The notes beneath the pieces were generated by a model. That model made no database searches, was not told the DNA's origin, and saw nothing but the letters and a program-made list of their open reading frames with translations. A program made the position numbers and the translations under genes. 5,356 nucleotides of DNA from Bacillota bacterium (GTDB lineage Bacteria; Bacillota; Dethiobacteria; DTU022), in the NCBI GenBank assembly GCA_012510325.1, contig JAAZIG010000229.1, forward strand, positions 1 to 5,356, given 5' to 3'. Numbering within the stretch: the first letter of the stretch is position 1; each line of letters opens with the position of its first letter. Below, one piece after another: positions 1-5,305 of the stretch.

Positions 1-1103
1 GTGAAAAAAGTGGGGGCGGCGGTGGTGACAAAGATCAAAAAGAGGGCGCTGATGATTGTGGCGGCAAAACCGCCGGCCAGCACTATTTTTACCCCGAACC
101 GGTCGATCAGCCTTCCCGAGACCGGTGCGCCGATGCCGGCAAAGATTCCCAGAATAATGATGAGATAGCCGCCGGAGCCGGCTTTGATCATCAGCGCGTT
201 CTCGCAAAATTGGGGGGCGAAGATTATGCCCATCATGATAAAACCGGTTAAAAAGGAGATCGCCAGGGTCAGAACAATATTTTTATCGGTAAAATATTTG
301 AGGTTCATGACGGGATCCCGGGCCCTCTTTTCGATGAGAATAAAGAGGGGCACCGCTAGGGTAAATAAGATAAGAAAGGGGTATACGTCTGTGCGGGTGA
401 TTGTTGCCCCCAGGTTGAAAAAGTCGACATTTCTTAATCCGTAAAGCAGAGCCAGGATCATGATCGAAAGAACGGTTATGCCCAGCGAGTCAATTTTTGA
501 AGTGCTTTCGGTGGTGCTGTTTTTGAGGGCCAGCAGCCCGGCGATAATGATGAACAGCGATATGGGGAGGTTGATATAAAAGATAAACTGCCAGTTGTGC
601 TGTCCGAATATGTCCAGGATTGCGCTACCGGCAGATGCGCCGAACACATTGGCAATGCCGAAGACGCCGCCGATAAGGCCCAGCGCCAGACCGCGCTTTT
701 CAGGGGGAAATGTTGTCCCAAATTCAGCGTTGGCCACGGGCAGGATCCCGCCTCCGCCGACAGCCTGCACGGCGCGGGCGGCAAGCAAAAGCGAAAAACT
801 GCCTGTTGATTGGGACAAGCCGCAGAACAGCGAGCCGGCCCCGAAGAGAAAAATGCTGCTCAGATAGATCAACTTTCTCCCGTGTCTGTCGGCAAGTTTG
901 CCCATTACGGGAATTGATACGGCGTAAGCCAATGTGTAGATCGTGATCATCCAGATGCCGGAGGCGGCGTCAACGCCGAGATCGTTTTGAATGATCGTTC
1001 TGGCGGGCGTGATAATGCCGGTATCAAGGGCCCCCATAAACACTCCGGAGAGATAGAGCACCGCTATCAGGACAATATTTGGATCATCTGCGCGCTCATT
1101 CAT
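1..1103 (-). CDS. DHA2-family (EmrB/QacA-like) MFS drug exporter, 3' end cut off by window edge
   Basis: Partial gene: 367 codons are visible and the frame stays open to base 1, so the C-terminal part of an expected 14-helix protein of roughly 450-500 residues is missing. DHA2 exporters sit in the cytoplasmic membrane and expel drugs or lipophilic ions in exchange for protons. Visible family marks are the helix-1 motif with ALDTG (residues 25-29), motif A GKLADRHGRK (68-77), the NWQFIFYINLP stretch after helix 5 (170-180, typical of DHA2 proteins) and a second motif-A-like GRLIDRFG (330-337). About eleven hydrophobic segments can be traced, starting near residues 10, 48, 79, 104, 138, 171, 206, 240, 278, 312 and 339. 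Motif C (about 145-162) reads GASAGS where GPxxGG is usual, so its proline is missing. The ATG at 1103 has AGGAGA at 1110-1115, 6 nt upstream, and overlaps the marR stop by 8 nt, indicating translational coupling. Family call is firm; the substrate cannot be told. Confidence 0.93.
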   Translation of the reverse strand, partial: MNERADDPNIVLIAVLYLSGVFMGALDTGIITPARTIIQNDLGVDAASGIWMITIYTLAYAVSIPVMGKLADRHGRKLIYLSSIFLFGAGSLFCGLSQSTGSFSLLLAARAVQAVGGGGILPVANAEFGTTFPPEKRGLALGLIGGVFGIANVFGASAGSAILDIFGQHNWQFIFYINLPISLFIIIAGLLALKNSTTESTSKIDSLGITVLSIMILALLYGLRNVDFFNLGATITRTDVYPFLILFTLAVPLFILIEKRARDPVMNLKYFTDKNIVLTLAISFLTGFIMMGIIFAPQFCENALMIKAGSGGYLIIILGIFAGIGAPVSGRLIDRFGVKIVLAGGFAATIISALFLIFVTTAAPTFF

Positions 1104-1590
1104 CGCCGCTCTCCTGTTCCACGGTCGCCCGCCTGGCATTTTGGGACATTTGGGAGACTGCTGCCGTGACCGCGTCAGCGCATTCGATGCCGTCCAGGAG
1201 CGAGTGGTTCCACTGCCGCAAGATTTCGAGCAAGCAGGGCTTGAAGGCGTCAGCCTTTGCCGTGGCGACAAAGATGAAGGAGCGGTTGTCTGCCGGGTTT
1301 TTCTTTCTCAGAACCAGCCCGTTTTTTTCCAGGGACTGCATAATCCTGGTCATGGCTCCCTTGTCGTACTGCAGGCCGCGGATGATTTGCTCCTGCGTCT
1401 TGCCCAACCTGTCTCCATGGATTTCGTCAAAAACGTGTTCCCCCATTTTGCCGCCCTTGGAGTAAAGAGTGAGCAGGACCATCGCTTCGGCGGGATTAAT
1501 AGCGTACGGCCTCAAAGCATTTTTAAAATATATCCTGAAATATTTGTCGATGACGAAAATGTCCTTCCCCAGTGCCATCGGCTCCACCAT
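1096..1590 (-). CDS. MarR-family transcriptional regulator of the adjacent exporter
   Basis: A 164-residue winged-helix protein, within the usual MarR range. These regulators bind DNA as dimers and usually repress a neighbouring exporter gene until a ligand releases them. Residues 10-40 form the N-terminal dimerisation helix and the start of helix 2. TQEQIIRGLQYDKGAMTRIM (65-84) fits the helix-turn-helix, LEKNGLV (87-93) follows it, and the wing carries the conserved D101/R103 in NPADNRS. Helices from about 111 to 150 complete the dimer interface. Oddity: between the end of helix 2 (LTLYSKGG, 40-47) and KTQEQ (64-68) there are about 16 extra residues compared with typical MarR proteins. The ATG at 1590 is chosen because GGAGG (1598-1602) lies 7 nt upstream and the predicted promoter ends near 1637. 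A longer frame from 1665 would begin inside the promoter. It is the first gene of the operon and overlaps the exporter by 8 nt, so it very likely controls it and itself. Confidence 0.92.
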   Translation of the reverse strand: MVEPMALGKDIFVIDKYFRIYFKNALRPYAINPAEAMVLLTLYSKGGKMGEHVFDEIHGDRLGKTQEQIIRGLQYDKGAMTRIMQSLEKNGLVLRKKNPADNRSFIFVATAKADAFKPCLLEILRQWNHSLLDGIECADAVTAAVSQMSQNARRATVEQESGDE

Positions 1591-1632
1591 GAGGCCCCCT
1601 CCCGATCGGTGTCCGCTTGATCCGTGCAACAT

Positions 1633-1655
1633 AACCATGATACTGCAATATGGTT
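1633..1655. promoter_or_regulatory. Second inverted repeat over spacer and -10 box of the marR promoter
   Basis: Arms AACCAT (1633-1638) and ATGGTT (1650-1655) are perfect 6-bp complements separated by 11 bp. The repeat spans most of the promoter spacer and the -10 box, and its right arm shares three bases with the other dyad at 1653-1666. It may be a second operator half-pair or an alternative regulator site. The arm sequence differs from the first dyad, so it may not be bound by the same protein. Confidence 0.33.
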
Positions 1656-1665
1656 GATGGATCAA
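1637..1665 (-). promoter_or_regulatory. Sigma-A-type promoter of the marR-exporter operon
   Basis: On the minus strand there is a -35 box TTGATC (1665-1660), a 17-nt spacer and a -10 box TATCAT (1642-1637), matching the consensus at 4 of 6 and 5 of 6 bases. Transcription would start near 1630, giving a leader of about 40 nt before the marR ATG at 1590. The boxes are read directly; their activity is inferred. Confidence 0.66.
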
Positions 1666-1666
1666 C
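1653..1666. promoter_or_regulatory. Candidate MarR operator over the -35 box
   Basis: A perfect inverted repeat with 6-bp arms and a 2-bp centre, GTTGAT-GG-ATCAAC, lies exactly over the -35 box of the marR promoter. Many MarR operators are short dyads with TTG and CAA at their ends, as here. Binding at this place would block RNA polymerase, so autorepression is the natural reading, but it rests on position and symmetry only. Confidence 0.5.
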
Positions 1667-1711
1667 TAGATTTTAAAGGGGCCCGGACATAGTGGTTGCG
1701 GAAGAGCTGTT

Positions 1712-1739
1712 GAAAAGTGTTTCCGGAAAAGTGGGTCCC
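1712..1739. repeat. Two tandem copies of an imperfect 14-bp repeat
   Basis: GAAAAGTGTTTCC (1712-1724) and GAAAAGTGGGTCC (1726-1738) follow each other with a 14-bp period and agree at 11 of 13 positions. A 10-bp palindrome TTTCCGGAAA (1720-1729) lies across the junction. The repeat is upstream of, and pointing away from, the marR promoter. It could be a binding site or simple slippage; no function is assigned. Confidence 0.45.
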
Positions 1740-1780
1740 CAGAGCAGGGCTATGGAAGAGGGGAAAAGGATGGCGGGCCT

Positions 1781-1794
1781 AACCGGGCCCGGTT
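1781..1794. repeat. Perfect 14-bp GC-rich palindrome
   Basis: AACCGGGCCCGGTT reads the same on both strands. Four more outer bases can pair (CGGG at 1774-1777 with CCCG at 1797-1800) across a small mismatch. It has no U-tract, so it is not a standard terminator. It could be a protein-binding dyad, but it stands far from any recognised promoter and short GC-rich palindromes also arise by chance. Confidence 0.35.
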
Positions 1795-2002
1795 TACCCG
1801 GCGCCAATGGTAAGAGAACTGAAGATGCCGGGGACTTTATTAGAGCGCCGAAATTGATTGCCTCGCTGCCAAAAAGCCCGGCGCGACCGCTCCACCCGGG
1901 GCAGTTTCTGATTGCCGCATCATAAATTGCGAGATATGTTTTAATGGAAAGCCGGCGCTGTGAACACGATGGGGTTGATGAGGCGGCGCTCAAGCTGTTC
2001 CA

Positions 2003-2051
2003 GCTCTGCCGGACTATGGTCATATTCTAATGTTCGTCTGATCGGCAGAGC
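2003..2051. other. 9-bp inverted repeat just downstream of the symporter gene
   Basis: GCTCTGCCG (2003-2011) and CGGCAGAGC (2043-2051) are perfect complements separated by a 31-nt loop, beginning 17 nt after the symporter stop codon on the minus strand. In the leftward transcript this could form a stem that protects or ends the mRNA. The loop is long and no U-tract follows, so it does not fit an ordinary intrinsic terminator. Confidence 0.25.
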
Positions 2052-2067
2052 CGGTTTTTCACGGTGG

Positions 2068-3480
2068 TCAGCCGGGCAGCCGTATCAAATCATCTTCACA
2101 GGCGACATTGTCTCCATTGTAGTCCAAACGGCGCTCCTCATCCATTTGCTCTTCCGCGGTTTTCTTTCCCCCGACCATGCGATCCAGGACCAGACTGGCG
2201 GTGAGATCACCGGTCACATTAAGGGCGGTGCGGCTCATATCCAAAATCCGGTCCACTCCGATAATCATGGCGATACCGGAGGGGGGTATTCCCACACTCT
2301 GCAGAACCATGGTCAGAACGACGATGCCCACACCGGGCGTGGCCGGAGTCCCGATGGAGGCCCCCACGGCGGTTACCACGATGAGCAGCAGCGCCGGCAA
2401 GCCCAGCTCCACCCCGTAGACCTGGGCTAAGAACACCGTTGCCGCCCCCTGGTAGAGCGCTGTTCCGTCCATATTGATGCTCGCTCCCAGGGGGATGACA
2501 AACTGGGAGATGGAAGGGCGCACCTTAAGCTTCTCCTCGGCCGTTTGCATGGAGAGGGGCATCACCGCCGCCGAGCTGGAGGTGGAGAAAGCGAGCAGCT
2601 GCACCTCGCGGACTGCACGAAGGAAGGAAAAAGGGTTTTGCCGGCAGTACAGGGCGATGATGATCAGGTAGACGGCGAGCATGAGCAGCAGCCCCAGCAA
2701 TACCGTGCCGACATAGGCGGCCATTCCCAGCAGCGCGTCCAGGCCCACTTTTATGGTTACCTGGGCCAACAGCCCGAAAACGGCCAGGGGTGCCAACAGC
2801 ATCGCCCAGCGGACTATGGTCATGCACACTTCTTGCAGCGACCCCAGCAGGGAGAGGAGCGGTTTGGCCTGGCGGGGAGCCATCGAGACGAGGGCCAGTC
2901 CGACGATGACGGCAAATAGAACTATCTGCAGCATCTCCCCGTTGACCATGGATCCCAGGGGGTTCTGGGGGATCAGGCCGATCACAATTTCAGGCAGTGA
3001 GCCCAGAGCAGGACTCTCCCCGACTTCGCCGTTTAAACCCACCGGTGCCAGCTGGGCGGAGATTCCTGCGTCGATGAAACGGCCCGGATTGATTGCCGTA
3101 GAGACCAGCAGACCGATAATGATAGCAAGGACAGTGGTAATCAGGAAATAAAGCACAACCCGCACACCGGTGCGGCGCAGGTACTCCATATCCTCACCGG
3201 CGGCCAGCCCGCGGATGATCGAGGCGAAGATCAGGGGGACCACGATCATCTGGATGGCGCCGAGAAATATATTTCCGGGCAAGGCCAGCCAGCTGCCTAT
3301 CAGTTCCGCTGTTTCCAGGCCGATCAGGCCCCTTTGGGGCGATAGCAGTACCCCTGTGGTGATGCCGGCGACCATCGCCACCAGGATTTTCACCCACAGC
3401 TTTCCCTGGATCAGGCTTTGCAAGTGCCGGACCAGACGGGTGAGGGGTTCGGGATGAATTTTCCCCTGATATTGTTCCAT
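2068..3480 (-). CDS. Dicarboxylate/amino acid:cation symporter (glutamate transporter family, SLC1/DAACS)
   Basis: A complete 470-residue membrane protein that should import glutamate, aspartate or a C4-dicarboxylate with Na+ or H+ across the cytoplasmic membrane. The family's core is intact: the serine-rich re-entrant loop HP1 with STSSSAAVMP (299-308), NMDGT in helix 7 (336-340) for cation binding, HP2 with SIGTPATPG (375-383) followed by TMVLQSVG, and helix 8 with D410, D414, R417 and N421 in DRILDMSRTALNVTGD. By family alignment these match D390, D394, R397 and N401 of archaeal GltPh. The arginine favours an acidic substrate over a neutral amino acid. A charged tail of about 35 residues (436-470) follows. 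The ATG at 3480 is chosen over an upstream in-frame ATG (3564) because AGGAGG (3487-3492) stands 6 nt before it and the family's N-terminus starts here. It is transcribed alone, with its own long leader, and is divergent from the SEC-C gene. Family certain; exact substrate and coupling ion are not. Confidence 0.95.
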   Translation of the reverse strand: MEQYQGKIHPEPLTRLVRHLQSLIQGKLWVKILVAMVAGITTGVLLSPQRGLIGLETAELIGSWLALPGNIFLGAIQMIVVPLIFASIIRGLAAGEDMEYLRRTGVRVVLYFLITTVLAIIIGLLVSTAINPGRFIDAGISAQLAPVGLNGEVGESPALGSLPEIVIGLIPQNPLGSMVNGEMLQIVLFAVIVGLALVSMAPRQAKPLLSLLGSLQEVCMTIVRWAMLLAPLAVFGLLAQVTIKVGLDALLGMAAYVGTVLLGLLLMLAVYLIIIALYCRQNPFSFLRAVREVQLLAFSTSSSAAVMPLSMQTAEEKLKVRPSISQFVIPLGASINMDGTALYQGAATVFLAQVYGVELGLPALLLIVVTAVGASIGTPATPGVGIVVLTMVLQSVGIPPSGIAMIIGVDRILDMSRTALNVTGDLTASLVLDRMVGGKKTAEEQMDEERRLDYNGDNVACEDDLIRLPG

Positions 3481-3528
3481 GTGTTCCCTCCTGAAAACAG
3501 TTATCTGGCGCTCCGGTGATCTTCCTGA

Positions 3529-3545
3529 ATCCGGCAGGGCCGGAT
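3529..3545 (-). promoter_or_regulatory. Short strong stem-loop in the symporter mRNA leader
   Basis: Arms ATCCGGC (3529-3535) and GCCGGAT (3539-3545) pair perfectly around a 3-nt loop, ending 36 nt upstream of the Shine-Dalgarno site of the symporter. No U-tract follows, so it is not a terminator. It may act in mRNA stability or translation control. I recognise no riboswitch family here. Confidence 0.4.
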
Positions 3546-3567
3546 CGTTTGTCCTAGCGGTCAACGC

Positions 3568-3600
3568 TGCGGTCAGATCTCTTGATCGGCCAAGACCGCA
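3568..3600 (-). promoter_or_regulatory. Bulged stem-loop in the symporter mRNA leader
   Basis: TGCGGTC (3568-3574) pairs with GACCGCA (3594-3600), and the stem continues for three more pairs (TTG 3582-3584 with CAA 3591-3593) after a one-sided 7-nt bulge, closing on a 6-nt loop. The left arm also contains the second copy of a direct repeat GCGGTCA (3557-3563 and 3569-3575, 12-bp period). It lies upstream of the other leader stem-loop, so the symporter mRNA would carry two structures in series. Function unknown. Confidence 0.35.
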
Positions 3601-3613
3601 CCGGCGAAGGGGA

Positions 3614-3634
3614 TATCCCGGGATAAGAGCTTAT
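3614..3634. repeat. Two overlapping dyads near the start of the symporter leader
   Basis: A perfect 12-bp palindrome TATCCCGGGATA (3614-3625) overlaps by three bases a second dyad, ATAAG-AG-CTTAT (3623-3634). With a transcription start near 3655 they would lie at about +20 to +40 of the symporter transcript, a place where a repressor could act as a roadblock. The pattern is read directly; the role is inferred. Confidence 0.35.
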
Positions 3635-3660
3635 GAAGAACAATATTTATTAGTGTGTTT

Positions 3661-3689
3661 TTTATGATATACAATCAGGACAGGGTCAA
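3661..3689 (-). promoter_or_regulatory. Candidate promoter of the symporter gene
   Basis: On the minus strand TTGACC (3689-3684, 5 of 6 to the -35 consensus) is followed after 17 nt by CATAAA (3666-3661, 4 of 6 to the -10 consensus) in an AT-rich stretch. Transcription would start near 3655 and leave a leader of about 175 nt holding the two stem-loops. Other weak -10 boxes lie nearby, for example around 3645, so the exact start is uncertain. Confidence 0.45.
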
Positions 3690-3741
3690 CAACTTGCAAT
3701 TAAGATTTGGCAACTGATTTCCGGGGACACCGGTTTTGCAT

Positions 3742-3769
3742 TTGCATACCCACCCTCCGTATGCATAAT
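3742..3769 (+). promoter_or_regulatory. Candidate promoter of the SEC-C gene
   Basis: TTGCAT (3742-3747) is only a 3 of 6 match to the -35 consensus, but CATAAT (3764-3769) matches the -10 box at 5 of 6 with a 16-nt spacer. Transcription would start near 3776, about 150 nt before the GTG codon. The weak -35 box together with the dyad lying over it suggests an activator- or repressor-controlled promoter, which is an inference. Confidence 0.35.
3743..3765. promoter_or_regulatory. 7+9+7 inverted repeat, candidate operator in the divergent region
   Basis: TGCATAC (3743-3749) and GTATGCA (3759-3765) are perfect complements around a 9-bp pyrimidine-rich centre, giving a 23-bp dyad with half-site centres about 16 bp apart. 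It covers the -35 box, spacer and the first bases of the -10 box of the rightward candidate promoter, and lies about 55 bp upstream of the leftward -35 box. A dimeric regulator could control one or both genes from here. No such regulator gene is visible next to it. Confidence 0.45.
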
Positions 3770-3928
3770 ATTACATTTAAGGGGCAGCGGTCAATCCTGA
3801 AGGAGAGTTTGGCCGGGTTTATTATCTGCCGTCAGGCTGTGGTTCGGGCAGGATAACGGCCGGCATGATTGAAGTTAAATATAGCCAAGGCAGCCGGTGA
3901 TAATCTGAAGAGGCAGGTGAGATAGTAC

Positions 3929-5152
3929 GTGGATTTAGATGTAGAAAAGGAACTGTTGCGCGAGATAATGAAAGACCTGCTGGAAACTATGGAACGGCAT
4001 GAGGCCCGCTCTGAAAAGCGGTTTTGGAAAAAGATCAACATACCCTCCAGTTTTTCCGATTTGCTCGGTGGGCTTACTAAGGAGCAAATGCGCAAGATTT
4101 GTCAGAGTTACGGCTTCAAGCGTTTGAGCTCACTCAGGAAGGCGGAATTGGCCGAAAAATTGGTTGAGCTGGTGCCGGAGAGATTTGCCAAAACCCTGGA
4201 TGTTTTGGATCAAGGCCGCTACAGTCTGTTAAAAGCTGCGGCAAATAACCAAGGGATGCTCAAGGGAGCAGATCTGGAGACGGCCAAGGCAGAATTGCTG
4301 CTTTCCAGTTACCTTGTTTTCCCCGGTTCTTGCAATGGCGAACGAGTGTTGTATATGCCTCCGGAAATTACCGAGCAATTTATCCGCGCTGACGGCGCCA
4401 GGCTGAAAAATATAATCAAGCGAAACACGGAATGGATTACCCTGACCCACGGTATGCTCCACTACTATGGCTTGATGGGGATCAAGGCCTTGTCAGAGAG
4501 AATCGAGCAGCTAACGGGGGAACGGATAGATTATCTTGAATTTACCGAAGTGTTGATACCGGCAGTGGAGTTTTACGGACTGGTTCGACATACTGCCCAC
4601 GGCCTCTGCGACCGCAGGGTGTCTGATACAAAGGAGCTGTTTAATGAACATAGATCGCGGGCAAATCTTGATTATTACTCCTTTACAAAAAAGCAATTAA
4701 GCAGGGCCGGCACTCCTGGTTATATCGACAGAACTCCGGCGCTGAACACTTTTTTAAAATTTCTATCAGAGTTCTACGATTTGACTGAAGGAGAGAAAAA
4801 CAAAATAGCGCTGCAGCTGATTGAACAGATTAACAGGGGTGAGAATCTGGAAGGAATGATCGACCATTTGGGTAGGTCTTTGGAATTATCCTCTTTCGAA
4901 TTCGTGGAGCTGCTTGTAGCGAAAATTGTGGAGCTGCACAACAATACCCGGCAGTGGATCTTAAAGGGCCATACCCCTACCGAACTGTCTCAGGAAGAGG
5001 AAAAACGCCTAAAGCCGCTGCCAGCGGGTCCTTTTGCGGTGAAGCAAGCAGAACCAGAGGTTTTCGATCTGAAGACCCTCAAGAAAATCGGGCGCAACGA
5101 TCCCTGCCCCTGCGGTAGCGGAAAGAAATTTAAACGGTGTTGCGGCCGCTAG
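3929..5152 (+). CDS. SEC-C motif protein with N-terminal SAP/Rho-N-like module, function unknown
   Basis: A soluble 407-residue protein without signal peptide or membrane segments. Residues 1-35 look like a charged helix. LTKEQMRKICQSYGF to LVELVPE (49-83) fits the helix-extended-helix pattern of SAP and Rho N-terminal modules, which bind nucleic acids. The middle (about 90-350) is mostly helical and unrecognised, with aromatic-rich patches around 170-182 and NNTRQWILKGHTPTEL (338-353), a phrase I associate with other SEC-C proteins of Firmicutes. After a proline-rich linker (362-376) the C-terminus is a textbook SEC-C motif, GRNDPCPCGSGKKFKRCC (388-405), with zinc ligands C393, C395, C404 and C405. 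SEC-C is best known from the SecA tail, where it contacts SecB and ribosomes, but it also ends many unrelated proteins. The GTG at 3929 is chosen because AGGTGA (3915-3920), complementary to the 16S tail, lies 8 nt upstream. The gene is divergent from the symporter and codirectional with the metal-binding protein gene 153 nt downstream. Motif calls are firm; role unknown. Confidence 0.9.
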   Translation: MDLDVEKELLREIMKDLLETMERHEARSEKRFWKKINIPSSFSDLLGGLTKEQMRKICQSYGFKRLSSLRKAELAEKLVELVPERFAKTLDVLDQGRYSLLKAAANNQGMLKGADLETAKAELLLSSYLVFPGSCNGERVLYMPPEITEQFIRADGARLKNIIKRNTEWITLTHGMLHYYGLMGIKALSERIEQLTGERIDYLEFTEVLIPAVEFYGLVRHTAHGLCDRRVSDTKELFNEHRSRANLDYYSFTKKQLSRAGTPGYIDRTPALNTFLKFLSEFYDLTEGEKNKIALQLIEQINRGENLEGMIDHLGRSLELSSFEFVELLVAKIVELHNNTRQWILKGHTPTELSQEEEKRLKPLPAGPFAVKQAEPEVFDLKTLKKIGRNDPCPCGSGKKFKRCCGR

Positions 5153-5305
5153 CAGATGTGCCAAAAGGTAATCATCCGGGGGCTGCTGGTGTTGTTTTAA
5201 GGAATTAAGCGGATCTTTTCGTAATGGGATCTTGGGGGGAGCGAGGATAGGGCTTTGTCTTTTGGTAAAGATAGCTGCGATCAAAGATGTCCGGGAGGGA
5301 TCGCT

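Larger units (their letters stand above)
1667..2067. other. Intergenic region without a convincing gene
   Basis: About 400 bases lie between the marR promoter and the stop codon of the symporter. Open frames exist on both strands (for example a GTG-started 77-codon frame at 1692-1925 plus and a 116-codon frame at 1673-2023 minus). Both are rich in glycine, proline, arginine or serine, lack a well-placed Shine-Dalgarno site and resemble no family I know. The region holds a 14-bp imperfect tandem repeat (1712-1739), a perfect 14-bp palindrome (1781-1794) and a long-loop inverted repeat (2003-2051). No clear intrinsic terminator with a U-tract is visible for the leftward symporter transcript. 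It may be a decayed gene, but nothing in the sequence identifies one. Confidence 0.6.
3481..3928. other. Divergent intergenic regulatory region
   Basis: About 450 bases separate the start codons of the leftward symporter and the rightward SEC-C gene. The half next to the symporter is GC-rich and contains stem-loops of its presumed mRNA leader. The middle (about 3630-3780) is AT-rich and holds the candidate promoters and dyads. No frame longer than a few dozen codons with a ribosome-binding site is seen. Very short frames such as 3865-3900 (plus, 11 residues) lack a Shine-Dalgarno site. A 9-bp string AGCGGTCAA occurs at 3556-3564 and again at 3786-3794. Confidence 0.6.

Noticed and set aside
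1141..1620. Plus-strand open frame of 159 codons opposite the MarR gene
   Set aside because: It is an antisense shadow: the minus-strand frame has clear MarR motifs, an SD site and a promoter, while this one has no recognisable family.
1591..1665. Longer N-terminus for the MarR protein starting at 1665
   Set aside because: The extra 25 codons would start inside the -35 box of the predicted promoter and have no SD site; the ATG at 1590 has GGAGG 7 nt upstream.
1692..1925. GTG-started 77-codon plus-strand frame as a small gene
   Set aside because: There is no well-spaced SD site, the composition is glycine/proline/arginine-rich as in random GC-rich DNA, and no family is recognisable.
1960..2430. 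Plus-strand frame of 156 codons overlapping the end of the symporter
   Set aside because: Its second half is antisense to the conserved HP2 and helix 8 of the symporter and its residues (many H, G, Q) look like a shadow.
3481..3564. Longer N-terminus for the symporter starting at 3564
   Set aside because: The extra 28 residues are unlike a membrane protein N-terminus, and AGGAGG stands directly before the ATG at 3480.
3865..3900. 11-residue leader peptide upstream of the SEC-C gene
   Set aside because: No Shine-Dalgarno site precedes the ATG and the peptide has no residue bias that would suggest attenuation.
3929..5152. Reading the SEC-C gene as a SecA fragment
   Set aside because: Only the C-terminal zinc motif is shared; no Walker A or DEAD-type helicase motifs of SecA are present.
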